DNA from: Alphaproteobacteria bacterium
Lineage (GTDB): Bacteria; Pseudomonadota; Alphaproteobacteria; Micavibrionales; Micavibrionaceae
DNA length: 64,000 nucleotides
Direction of reading: 5' to 3'
Assembly: GCA_016699735.1 (NCBI GenBank)
Contig: CP065008.1
Span: forward strand, 2,480,001-2,544,000
Below are positions 34,523 to 43,475 of this stretch, one piece after another. Below the pieces are notes generated by a model. The model was not told where the DNA came from. It made no database searches and saw only the letters and a list, made by a program, of their open reading frames with translations. The translations under genes and the position numbers were made by a program. How positions within the stretch are numbered: position 1 is the first letter of the stretch; every line of letters starts with the position of its first letter.

Positions 34523-35080
34523 ATGCATATTATTCTCGCTATCCTCGGCTCCATCATAACCATCTTGTTCTACCTGAGCATGATGAGCCGTTCGGGGATA
34601 AACTTCCGGTGGCTGACCTGGCTCGACCCCTTTGCATGGAATCGGCGGCGAAAATGGCGCGAAACCATGAACGCCGATCCGGCATTTTCTTTAAAAAGCC
34701 CGATGGAATCGACGGCGTGCCTGATGTTTTTAGCAGCCAAATACTCTGGCGAAATTTCACGGGAGCAGAAGGAGACAATCCTCCGACTGTATCAGGACGA
34801 ATTTCATCTGAACGATAGCAAGGCGCGAGAGCTTCTGACCTCCTGCAGTTTCCTGATTCCCGATGAGCAAAAAATCTATGACCGACTCGAGACCTTTCTT
34901 GCCCCCAGCCTTTCCCAATTCGATCAAAATCAAAAGGATTCGGCCATGCGACTTTTGGAAACAGTCATACAATGCGAAGGAAGACCAACAGAAAAACAGA
35001 TGGACTTTCTCGAAAAAATTAAGATGCAGTTTAAGGGAAAACCGCCATCCGAACAAAACAAATGGGCGCACAACTCATAA
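34523..35080 (+). CDS. Membrane-anchored protein with TerB-like domain (tentative)
   Basis: 185 residues, ATG 34523 with AGGAG site. One N-terminal hydrophobic helix (IILAILGSIITILFYLSMM), then a helical domain with FLAAKYSGEISREQKETI and LYQDEFHLNDSKARELL that recalls TerB-like folds. Assignment is weak; function unknown. Confidence 0.5.
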   Translation: MHIILAILGSIITILFYLSMMSRSGINFRWLTWLDPFAWNRRRKWRETMNADPAFSLKSPMESTACLMFLAAKYSGEISREQKETILRLYQDEFHLNDSKARELLTSCSFLIPDEQKIYDRLETFLAPSLSQFDQNQKDSAMRLLETVIQCEGRPTEKQMDFLEKIKMQFKGKPPSEQNKWAHNS

Positions 35081-35093
35081 AAAATTGAAGATG

Positions 35094-35873
35094 CTAATCT
35101 TCTTTTTTTCCGTAATCTCTAATATTTTCTATCTCATCAAGAAGCCTCTTCTCTTCCTCTTGGTATTTCTGGTTTTTAAACACCACCGCCCCAGCTTCAG
35201 GATCAACGGAATAAAGTTTGGAATGGACGAAATAGAACTTCAGGAGCTTTTCGTGCGCCGCGATAAGCCGCTCCTCGTTCGCCAGAAAATCAATAACACC
35301 ATTAAGCTGCTCCTTCTTCACCCCACCCCAGGTAGAGAGAAGCTTTTCTCTGACATCCTCGGGTTTATCCTTTAGCAAAGACACGACGGCGACATCTGAT
35401 TTCTGAAAAACATCAATAATCTTCTGCCCTTTTTGTCTCAATGTCGGCGCAATATCATCTTTGAAAGCTTTGTAGCTTTTTTCAGCATTCTCTGTTCCCT
35501 CCAGATTGTATGGGCTAATGACTTCCTTAAGGATTCTGCGATCTCTCTTGTAACTGACGGTCTCAGCACTCAAATCCTTCAAAAATTGATTTAAGACGAC
35601 CTCAAATTCCTTGGCAAATTTCTCATCGGGATTAAGAGCAACATCGGACGGTTTTGACGTATCACTCTGAACGGAGCGTAGTGTTAACTCAATAGTGTCA
35701 GAAGAAACCGCCTCGGGTGCAATCTGAGCGGCTTTCGGAGCTTCAAATTTCAAAAAAATATCCGGCCGATAAAGGGCCGTTAAGACACCAAGGGCAAAGC
35801 TGCCAATCAAAAGCAGGGCAAAGACAAAACCCAAAACAAAATAAAAGAAAAATGCGTTCGCTCTAATGGTCAT
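35094..35873 (-). CDS. Membrane-anchored helical protein, paralog of next gene
   Basis: 259 residues. N-terminal membrane helix (FFFYFVLGFVFALLLIGSFAL), then a long charged helical region predicted to form coiled coils (EFEVVLNQFLKDLSAETVS, EKLLKFYFVHSKLYSVD) and a Glu/Lys-rich C-terminus. The helical layout and the C-terminal third (LIAAHEKLLKFYFVHSKLY...) resemble the next gene, so the two may be distant paralogs. Function unknown. Confidence 0.6.
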   Translation of the reverse strand: MTIRANAFFFYFVLGFVFALLLIGSFALGVLTALYRPDIFLKFEAPKAAQIAPEAVSSDTIELTLRSVQSDTSKPSDVALNPDEKFAKEFEVVLNQFLKDLSAETVSYKRDRRILKEVISPYNLEGTENAEKSYKAFKDDIAPTLRQKGQKIIDVFQKSDVAVVSLLKDKPEDVREKLLSTWGGVKKEQLNGVIDFLANEERLIAAHEKLLKFYFVHSKLYSVDPEAGAVVFKNQKYQEEEKRLLDEIENIRDYGKKED

Positions 35874-35940
35874 ATCGCTAAAATATACACGCGAACAGAG
35901 AGTTTTAAGAAGCCCCGGAGAATAAAACGCATAAAATTAA

Positions 35941-36672
35941 CTAGAGGGAAGGACCGGATTGCATATCTCGCACAAGCTGAACTTGATTAAAATTGATTTT
36001 CGTAAGAGTATCGAACAGTTTTGCATAAGATTCGGCAATCCCGGGATCGTAAAACGAGATAACCTTGGAACCCTCGGTATGATAATAACCGCCACTGTTC
36101 TTAAGAATAAAGGTCACCAATTTTTGATACGTCTTGATAAAACGCGCCTGCAAATCAAAATACTTGTTAGCTTGCACCAGATAACTTTTCAGAGCCTCCT
36201 CCGAGATCTGTTCTATAATCTTACGATCCTCAGGCTTAAAGTTCTCTAATTCTGCCTTAAGATTAACCCTGTACTGCTCTACATAATTGTTCAGAGAATC
36301 GTAACTCTCCTTCACTGTTTTTTTCGCACTAGCTATATCCTTGCGGAACTCCTGACCTCTTCGTGTAACCTGAAACTTATAGGGCTGCAAAAGCTCAAAA
36401 AGACGTTCCTTATAAGTCGCATCGACTTCAACAAAACCATTAAGGACAAGAGTAAGACTGTACAACGCCTGGTCAAGCTTCTCAGCCTTCTGAACGTCGG
36501 ATACCTGCGATGAAAAAACCCGTGGCACCACGGGATCAAGAGTCTCCTCCTCAACCACTTTGGGTTGAGGATTATACTGCCCCTTCAACTGCTGCGAAAA
36601 GGCATCCTGACCCGCAATAAAGGGAAAACAGAAACAAGCCCCAGCCAAAACAAAACGAGAGAATATCTTCAT
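35941..36672 (-). CDS. Secreted helical protein, paralog of previous gene
   Basis: 243 residues from ATG 36672 beginning MKIFSRFVLAGACFCFPFIAG, a signal peptide. The rest is helical, with YVAT-like Lys/Glu-rich repeats, ARFIKTYQKLVTFILKNSG near residue 190, and a C-terminal tail RDMQSGPSL. The upstream in-frame ATG at 36792 is rejected because it would bury the signal peptide. Lies 68 bases upstream of the previous gene on the same strand. Confidence 0.6.
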   Translation of the reverse strand: MKIFSRFVLAGACFCFPFIAGQDAFSQQLKGQYNPQPKVVEEETLDPVVPRVFSSQVSDVQKAEKLDQALYSLTLVLNGFVEVDATYKERLFELLQPYKFQVTRRGQEFRKDIASAKKTVKESYDSLNNYVEQYRVNLKAELENFKPEDRKIIEQISEEALKSYLVQANKYFDLQARFIKTYQKLVTFILKNSGGYYHTEGSKVISFYDPGIAESYAKLFDTLTKINFNQVQLVRDMQSGPSL

Positions 36673-36750
36673 AAACCGAATAATCGCACGATCTTGCAAA
36701 ATTATCAATATTTCAGTAAGCCCCAAGCCGGGAATTTTGAGATTTATCCG

Positions 36751-37838
36751 AAACTTAACCCTACTCTGCGGCTCTTTTGAAGCTCTGGGCATCCTGCGGG
36801 TCGTCGCGGATACGGTCCAGGAACCCGCTCACCGCCCGCTCCAGACCGTCCGCCAGCTGCGCGATATTGTCAGCGGAGGTATTCAGCATCTGCGCCGCGC
36901 TCCCCGTCTCGCTCGCCGCCACCTGCACGTTGCCGATGATGCTGGACACCTGCTGCGAAGCCTGCGAAACCTCGCTGATATTCCGCGTGATCTCCGAAAT
37001 CACCGCGTTCTGCTCCTCCACGGCCCCCGCCGTCCCCGCCGAACTGGCGTCAATGTCCGAGATATTGCGGATAATCTCCTGCATCGCCCGCACCGCAGAA
37101 CCCGTCGCCCCCCTGAATCTCGGAAATACGCTTTTCGATCTCCTCCGTCTTCTTCGCCGTCTCGTTCGCCAGCTTCTTCACCTCGTCGGCGACCACGGCA
37201 AAGCCCTTCCCGGCCTCCCCCGCCCGCGCCGCCTCGATCGTCGCATTCAGCGCCAGAAGGTTTGTCTGCTCCGCGATGTCCTTGATCGCCACCACGACTT
37301 CCCCGATATTCGTCACAAGCCTGTTGAGTTGATCGACTTCCTGGCTCGTCCGGCTGGCATTCGCCGATGCCTGGTTGGCCTTCGCCGCCACGTCCGTGAT
37401 CTGGTGCGAAATCTCCTGCGCGCTCGCCGTCATCTCCTCCGTAGCCGACGCCACCGTCGCCGCATTCGCGCTCGTCTCCTCAGAAGCCGAGGCCACAGAA
37501 GAACTCGCCTCCTGTGCCTCCCGCGCCGTATTCTCCATCGTCCGCGCCGCATCCTGAAGCTTCTCCGCAGCCACAGCCAGATTCTGGATCGAACCGCCCA
37601 CTTCCGCATCGAAACGGTCCGCAAGCTCCACCATCATCCGCTTCTTCTCCACCTGCGCCCGGCGCTCATTCTCCTCCTGCGCCCCCTTCAAACGCAGAGC
37701 CTCAAGGCCGTTCTCCTTGAACACCTGAACCGACGCCGCCATCGCCCCGATCTCATCGCCCCGCTCACGCCCCGGTATCTCCACATCAAACTTCCCACGA
37801 GCCAAATCACCCATCGCAGCAGTCATCAAGGAAATCGG
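36751..37838 (-). repeat. Near-identical 1.09-kb repeat, copy 1
   Basis: Matches 38497-39583 at nearly every base, from just beyond the receptor stop codon to the HAMP domain. The only length difference I see is a C-tract of six (37108-37113) versus five (38854-38858). Confidence 0.85.
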
Positions 37839-38471
37839 ACGGACAACGCGATTTCTGGAAATAAACAAACTGAACAAAGCAACAAGAACACCAAGAATGA
37901 CGGAAAAAGTGATGGTCGTTTTGATATCCTTTTCCTTCTTCTCGACGTAATGATTGACCCCCTCAAACTCAGCCTCAATAATGCCGGAGAACTCCTCCAT
38001 CGCGCCTTCCAGATACTCAAAATCCTCCTCGAAGGCGACATAACCCTTGTCAATACTTGAGGGATCTGTAAAGGCGGCAGATGTGAGCTTCTCGGCGCTG
38101 GCAATATAACGGGCCAGCGGCTCCTCAAGTTTTACAAGCGTTTCGTTGACGGCAGGGGAAAGATTAATCTGCTCGACGGCGGAAATAACCTCCCTGAAAT
38201 GCTCTGCATGTTCCTTGGTACTGGCCTCAGCCTCAGGCCGCCCCGCCGTATTCCCCTCACGCGCCAGCTTGATGGCAAACAAAACATCGGCCCGCAGACC
38301 GTCATGCATCATATCGCCCTCGATCTGGTTTTTAAGCGCAACCGCAACGCTCTTTGACTGGTTGTAGATATGATCGAGAGAATAAATCTGAAAAACCGCC
38401 AGCCCGGAAAGAAGAGAAATAATCGCGATAAAAGCGACATTGACTAAAATCATCAAGGAACTAATTTTCAT
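36761..38471 (-). pseudogene. Methyl-accepting chemotaxis protein, frameshifted
   Basis: Intended receptor: N-terminal membrane helix, a periplasmic four-helix-type sensor (about residues 35-185), second membrane helix (TITFSVILGVLVALFSLFIS), HAMP (RPISLMTAAMGDLARGKF...), then a cytoplasmic signalling domain with the tip DIAEQTNLLALNATIEAARA. The tract of six C at 37108-37113 shifts the frame after ISEIQG, so translation ends at 37050 (473 residues), and the last ~100 residues are in another frame to 36761. Its twin has five C and reads through. The initiation site carries (AG)5(TG)4 on the coding strand. Could be a real frameshift, reversible slippage or a sequencing error. Confidence 0.8.
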
Positions 38472-38496
38472 TCACACACACTCTCTCTCTTAGATA

Positions 38497-39583
38497 AAAC
38501 TTAACCCTACTCTGCGGCTCTTTTGAAGCTCTGGGCATCCTGCGGGTCGTCGCGGATACGGTCCAGGAACCCGCTCACCGCCCGCTCCAGACCGTCCGCC
38601 AGCTGCGCGATATTGTCAGCGGAGGTATTCAGCATCTGCGCCGCGCTCCCCGTCTCGCTCGCCGCCACCTGCACGTTGCCGATGATGCTGGACACCTGCT
38701 GCGAAGCCTGCGAAACCTCGCTGATATTCCGCGTGATCTCCGAAATCACCGCGTTCTGCTCCTCCACCGCCCCCGCCGTCCCCGCCGAACTGGCGTCAAT
38801 GTCCGAGATATTGCGGATAATCTCCTGCATCGCCCGCACCGCAGAACCCGTCGCCCCCTGAATCTCGGAAATACGCTTTTCGATCTCCTCCGTCTTCTTC
38901 GCCGTCTCGTTCGCCAGCTTCTTCACCTCGTCGGCGACCACGGCAAAGCCCTTCCCGGCCTCCCCCGCCCGCGCCGCCTCGATCGTCGCATTCAGCGCCA
39001 GAAGGTTCGTCTGCTCCGCGATATCCTTGATCGCCACCACGACTTCCCCGATATTCGTCACAAGCCTGTTGAGCTGATCGACTTCCTGGCTCGTCCGGCT
39101 GGCATTCGTCGACGCCTGATTGGCCTTCGCCGCAACATCCGTGATCTGGTGCGAAATCTCCTGTGCGCTCGCCGTCATCTCCTCCGTAGCCGAAGCCACC
39201 GTCGCCGCATTCGCGCTCGTCTCCTCCGAGGCCGAAGCCACCGATGAACTCGCCTCCTGCGCCTCCCGCGCCGTATTCTCCATCGTCCGCGCCGCATCCT
39301 GCAGCTTCTCCGCAGCCACCGCCAGATTCTGGATCGAGCCGCCCACTTCCGCATCGAAACGGTCCGCAAGCTCCACCATCATCCGCTTCTTTTCAACAGC
39401 CGCCCGCCGCTCGTTCTCCTCCTGCGCCCCCTTCAGACGCAGAGCCTCAAGGCCGTTCTCCTTGAACACCTGCACCGACGCCGCCATCGCCCCGATCTCG
39501 TCCCCACGCTCACGCCCCGGTATCTCCACATCAAACTTCCCACGAGCCAGATCACCCATCGCAGCCGTCATCAAGGAAATCGG
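38497..39583 (-). repeat. Near-identical 1.09-kb repeat, copy 2
   Basis: Copy of 36751-37838 inside the intact receptor gene. Covers HAMP and signalling domain and the stop codon. Implies recent duplication or gene conversion between the two receptors. Confidence 0.85.
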
Positions 39584-40729
39584 TCCCGCCAGACGCCGGG
39601 AGAAGAAAAACCCGACCAGAGAAGCCACAGCCAAAATAAACAAAGTTGTCATCAGCGCGGAATTCCGCATATCGTTAATCGGCGCCATGACATCAGCCAT
39701 GCCCTCCTCGGTCAGGACCGCCCAGCGCGTCCCCAAAAACTCCAGAGGAGTATAAGACGACACAACCTGCACACCGCGATAATCAGGCAGGATCACATAG
39801 CCTTTCTGCCCCTGCAAAGCCGCATCGACATGAGCGCCCGCGACCTTCGTGGTCAAAATGGTCGACGTCCCCGCCGGAGCGTAGACCGAGTCATTCCTCA
39901 TCAGCCCGTCAGAGCCGACAATATACGAACCGATCTTGATAGCATCTTCGGAGTCAGACTTGTTGCCGCCGTTCATGATCCCGTTGATCCGGCTGATCGG
40001 CATCTGGAAAGCGATGGCTCCTTCAAATGAGCCATCCTCGGAAACAATGGGTTGCGCGATAAAGCTCGCCGGAACGTCGTTGCTGGGCTTGTAGGGTTTA
40101 AAATCGAAAAACGCCTGAAAATCCTCTTTGGGGTTCTGCTTCACGGCGCGGAACGCATTCGCCAGATCGCTGTCTTTCCAAGGACCGGAGTTCATGTTCG
40201 TCGCGAAATCCAGCTCCTTGAACACCGTGTAAACGACATTACCGTTCTTATCGAACAGGAAGATATCGTAATACTCCCGCGTCTGCTGAACCTTATGGAA
40301 CCAGGGATGATAGGTGCGGTGGAATTGATCGTAAACCGTCCCCTGCTCCGGCCCGTCATACTTGTCCTTCTGTCCGGCGGGATGCGGGTTGCGGTCGGCC
40401 AGATTGTCAGGATTGATGTAAAGGGATTGCAGCCGCTCGGTCTGGTTGATCGCCAGATCCCCCCAGCCTACCTGAAAATCGCGCAACGCCTGCCGCACAT
40501 AATCGCTCTGCGCCATCACGGAGAGGTCTTCACCGATGGAGCTGAGGTAATTTTTAAGAGTCTCGGTTCGGGCATCTCCAAGGGAAAGGAGGCTCTCCTC
40601 ACTGGCAACCAGCGCATCCGCAGAAGCCTCCCTGACGATAAAATACCCCGTAACCCCCGCCGAAAGTGCGGCCAAAGCAGTGATTAAAAGGGGAAGTTTT
40701 TGCGAGATTTTAAGATTTGAGAGACCCAT
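38507..40729 (-). CDS. Methyl-accepting chemotaxis protein
   Basis: 740 residues. Membrane helix near residue 15-32, a large periplasmic sensor of Cache type (about 40-350; YYDIFLFDKNGNVVYTV and GAIAFQMPISRINGIM are typical), second membrane helix (NSALMTTLFILAVASLVGFFF), HAMP, and the same signalling domain as the neighbour, ending FKRAAE. Full-length and intact (five-C tract at 38854-38858). ATG 40729 has GAGG nine bases upstream. Likely senses small metabolites and signals to CheA; no che genes lie in the window. Confidence 0.9.
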   Translation of the reverse strand: MGLSNLKISQKLPLLITALAALSAGVTGYFIVREASADALVASEESLLSLGDARTETLKNYLSSIGEDLSVMAQSDYVRQALRDFQVGWGDLAINQTERLQSLYINPDNLADRNPHPAGQKDKYDGPEQGTVYDQFHRTYHPWFHKVQQTREYYDIFLFDKNGNVVYTVFKELDFATNMNSGPWKDSDLANAFRAVKQNPKEDFQAFFDFKPYKPSNDVPASFIAQPIVSEDGSFEGAIAFQMPISRINGIMNGGNKSDSEDAIKIGSYIVGSDGLMRNDSVYAPAGTSTILTTKVAGAHVDAALQGQKGYVILPDYRGVQVVSSYTPLEFLGTRWAVLTEEGMADVMAPINDMRNSALMTTLFILAVASLVGFFFSRRLAGPISLMTAAMGDLARGKFDVEIPGRERGDEIGAMAASVQVFKENGLEALRLKGAQEENERRAAVEKKRMMVELADRFDAEVGGSIQNLAVAAEKLQDAARTMENTAREAQEASSSVASASEETSANAATVASATEEMTASAQEISHQITDVAAKANQASTNASRTSQEVDQLNRLVTNIGEVVVAIKDIAEQTNLLALNATIEAARAGEAGKGFAVVADEVKKLANETAKKTEEIEKRISEIQGATGSAVRAMQEIIRNISDIDASSAGTAGAVEEQNAVISEITRNISEVSQASQQVSSIIGNVQVAASETGSAAQMLNTSADNIAQLADGLERAVSGFLDRIRDDPQDAQSFKRAAE

Positions 40730-40756
40730 GATATTCCTCATCCTGAAGCAAAAAAA

Positions 40757-40776
40757 CGGGAGCCGCAGGGCTCCCG
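40757..40776 (-). terminator. Terminator downstream of the TorF gene
   Basis: CGGGAGCC-GCAG-GGCTCCCG, an 8-bp perfect stem, followed on the minus strand by GTTTTTTT. Confidence 0.75.
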
Positions 40777-40782
40777 GTTAAG

Positions 40783-41511
40783 CTAGAAAGTTCTTGAAAG
40801 ACTGAAGATTACGCGCTCGGCGCACCCGTCCGCGCATTCCTCCGTCTCGTCCAGATCGGTATCGACATACTGCAAGGAGGCATCGAACCCGTAAAGGCTG
40901 TATCCGAGACCGACAGACCAGTCGTTGTAATCGTCAACTCCGAAATCCTCTTCTTCATCAATCTCCTGATGCCCGACATGAGCCGTCAGGGACAATTCCT
41001 TGTAAATCGGCACATCCGCGGAAAGAGCATAATATTCAGCATGGCCGCTATCCGCAAAATTGTTGGGCGAATAGTTAAAGGAAGCGGTCAGGGCTGCGAC
41101 CTCGAAATCGTACCCCATGGAGGCCGCAAACTCCCAGTAATCGTAATCCAGCGAGTCATCCGCCCCCGGATAGGCGTAATAAAGCACCCCGAGATCGTAG
41201 CTCAGACCCCTGAATTCCCCGGCATAACCAGCGAAAATATCAACCTCAACAGTGGCTTCGTCCCCGTCGTTGAAATCGACGTTCGAGCCCCACACCCCAG
41301 CGTAAAGCCCCGAGGTATGATTAACGTCAAACCCGCCCTGAATGGCCGGCTTCTCATTCGACTGAGCAATGCCGCGGAAGGAGTATTCCGTCACAAACCC
41401 CAGACTTCCGGAGAAACTGATCCCGGACGACGCCAGGGGATCTTCGGCAAAGGCAGGAACAGGCGCCAACGCAATCCCCGACAAAACAGTAAGCAAAATC
41501 TTCTTGTTCAT
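40783..41511 (-). CDS. TorF-family putative porin
   Basis: 242 residues with a signal peptide (MNKKILLTVLSGIALAPVPAF, cleavage before EDPLA). GFVTEYSFRGIAQS and YAGVWGSNVDF are hallmarks of the TIGR02001/TorF family of small outer-membrane barrels; the C-terminal Phe (SLSRTF) fits a beta-barrel recognition signal. Two Cys near the end (ECADGCAE). Substrate unknown. Own terminator. Confidence 0.85.
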   Translation of the reverse strand: MNKKILLTVLSGIALAPVPAFAEDPLASSGISFSGSLGFVTEYSFRGIAQSNEKPAIQGGFDVNHTSGLYAGVWGSNVDFNDGDEATVEVDIFAGYAGEFRGLSYDLGVLYYAYPGADDSLDYDYWEFAASMGYDFEVAALTASFNYSPNNFADSGHAEYYALSADVPIYKELSLTAHVGHQEIDEEEDFGVDDYNDWSVGLGYSLYGFDASLQYVDTDLDETEECADGCAERVIFSLSRTF

Positions 41512-41893
41512 GTGTAACCGTCCAATATGAAAAGGTTAAAGAGTTGTTTTTTTTACGAAGACAGCGGAACGCGAAGCGCACAGTACAGACAGGATACTAA
41601 TTCAAAAGCGGAAAAACACAGGACAGGAATTTAATAAAAAACTCCAATACTCCACAGGAACATAAAGCGCCCGACCTGACAAGACCCTGAATACATGAGA
41701 ATTCATGAGATCAGCCCTAAAACACATAAAAATATTGTAATTTATCTTTAGCGGAGCTATAAAGAGCTACTTACAAAAAAACGAAGTGATTTTTTTAAAG
41801 CGTAATAATGATCTTATCTTTTTAACGTATATACTGCTCTAGTTATTATTGTTTGATCATTACTTTCACGACATAATTTTGTTTTATATAACC
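41512..41893 (+). promoter_or_regulatory. AT-rich intergenic region with candidate promoter
   Basis: 382 bases without a convincing gene. TTGTAA (41735-41740) and TATAAA (41758-41763) are 17 bases apart on the plus strand and could drive the following gene with a leader of about 125 bases. A strong AT bias runs from about 41600 to 41890. Nothing else is recognised. Confidence 0.4.
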
Positions 41894-43375
41894 ATGGCTT
41901 CAGAGACAGATCAGGAAGAAACTTTCACCCAAGAGGCAGAACGTCTGGCTCAGGAAAGGATTGCCGCCCTGACTGCTGAGGATGAAGACGCAGAACTGAA
42001 ACTCGCGCTCGCCACTCTGATGAAAGTCGCAGAGAGACCGCCAAGAGCCCCTCGTGGCATCAACGATGTCTGGGGTTGGTCGGTAGGAAATGAACACGCC
42101 CTGCAACCCGGAACAGAGTCAAGACAGCAGGTCATAGAAAGAATAAGACGCTCTTACACAGCGGAGCCAAAAACGGGGGGAAGCAGAAACGAAAACGAAA
42201 AGGGAGCCCTTGAGACAATAGCTAGCGCACTCGAAAATATTAAGGATAACCCAGGATTCGCAAGCCATGACTTAAAGAGAATTGTTAAAGCTCTCGATAC
42301 GATCATTTCGGATCGAATCGGACCAGGCGACGACCCGTCAGGAAAACCTTCAAAATATTTGCTTTTACCCGGAAGCAAAACTGCGGCGCAGATCGCCATG
42401 GAGACAGCTGCACCGGTTCCAGAACCGACAGCTGGTTCAAAAGATTACGTTCATGCCCGCTCCAATGTCGACCCAAACTTTATCGAACTGGAGCAACGCC
42501 ATGGCAAAACCCAAGTTTATATAGAATTGCAGCGCATCAAGCTTGGAATGATGCCCCTCAACGAAGACATTGCTAAGGCGATAGCGGAAATAGCCGAAAA
42601 AGTGGATAGCGAGGCAAAACAAGCCCTACGGGATACCAAAGCGGAAAGACAGTATTCTCCTGAACCCCACTCTGGGGGTACAACCCAACTTCATGGAGAC
42701 AATTCAGACACAGATATTAGCCATCACACAGCCAACGACGAACAAACAGGCGCGAAAACAGTACTAACTGACGAGGCACAGGCCGGTATAGCGGAATTGG
42801 GCACACCAGAGATAAGAACGACAACAAGCCCCTCAAAAGCCTTTATTCCTAAGAGGTCGAATGATTTCACGAGAGATAACGAGTTCGAAGATACTTCTCT
42901 CGGACTAAGAATCAAATGCAGAATGAAGGGTCTTGCGTCTATAAAAACGAAAAATTTCTCCTTTGATTATTCCTTCAAGGAACTTGTTTATGCTTATGGC
43001 TTTCTCGAACGCCCGAAAGGAATAATCGAAATCGCCGAGGCAGAGAACAGCCGTTACTACCCCTTCACGATTGATTACATTAGGTTTATTTCTGAAGCCA
43101 ACAGGCTTTATGACGAAAAAAAAGCTTTATCAAGCGTTCGCGTAGAAGCTGACAAGCAAGGCCCCCTGTCCCGTATGCGCCTTAGATGGAAAGATCATGC
43201 GGAAGGGGCGCCATACAGAATGGCCGGTTGGGAGTTTTACAGGTGGTCCAAGCAAATGACACGCGAAATACACAGAATGCAAGGAAAGCCGGATTGGGAT
43301 AGACTCGAAGAGCTTAAAAATTGGAATGATTGGGGTAAGGAGCCCGCAGATGTCGAACCCCACGGCCCAGCTTGA
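41894..43375 (+). CDS. Large unknown protein
   Basis: 493 residues from ATG 41894 (MASETDQEETF). N-terminal half acidic and helical with a WSVGNEH segment; a low-complexity, charged linker near residues 250-310; C-terminal third is more compact (NFSFDYSFKELVYAYGFLER, YYPFTIDYIRFISEAN, WKDHAEGAPYRMAGWEFYRW). No signal peptide, no family recognised. Sits directly upstream of a GT2-containing cluster with its own promoter in between, so a shared role is possible but unproven. Confidence 0.6.
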   Translation: MASETDQEETFTQEAERLAQERIAALTAEDEDAELKLALATLMKVAERPPRAPRGINDVWGWSVGNEHALQPGTESRQQVIERIRRSYTAEPKTGGSRNENEKGALETIASALENIKDNPGFASHDLKRIVKALDTIISDRIGPGDDPSGKPSKYLLLPGSKTAAQIAMETAAPVPEPTAGSKDYVHARSNVDPNFIELEQRHGKTQVYIELQRIKLGMMPLNEDIAKAIAEIAEKVDSEAKQALRDTKAERQYSPEPHSGGTTQLHGDNSDTDISHHTANDEQTGAKTVLTDEAQAGIAELGTPEIRTTTSPSKAFIPKRSNDFTRDNEFEDTSLGLRIKCRMKGLASIKTKNFSFDYSFKELVYAYGFLERPKGIIEIAEAENSRYYPFTIDYIRFISEANRLYDEKKALSSVRVEADKQGPLSRMRLRWKDHAEGAPYRMAGWEFYRWSKQMTREIHRMQGKPDWDRLEELKNWNDWGKEPADVEPHGPA

Positions 43376-43387
43376 TTTTTTAAATAT

Positions 43388-43434
43388 TTGTCGTTTGAAG
43401 ACAAAATGGCTATAATACTACGAATATCTATAAT
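43388..43434 (+). promoter_or_regulatory. Promoter with duplicated -10 region
   Basis: TTGTCG (43388-43393), 17 bases, then TATAAT (43411-43416). The block CTATAATACTACGAATAT occurs twice in tandem, perfectly, at 43410-43427 and 43428-43445, giving a second TATAAT at 43429-43434. Drives the GT2 cluster that begins at 43476. Confidence 0.6.
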
Positions 43435-43475
43435 ACTACGAATATTAATACAGAATAATATGTTAGGGGCAGCAG

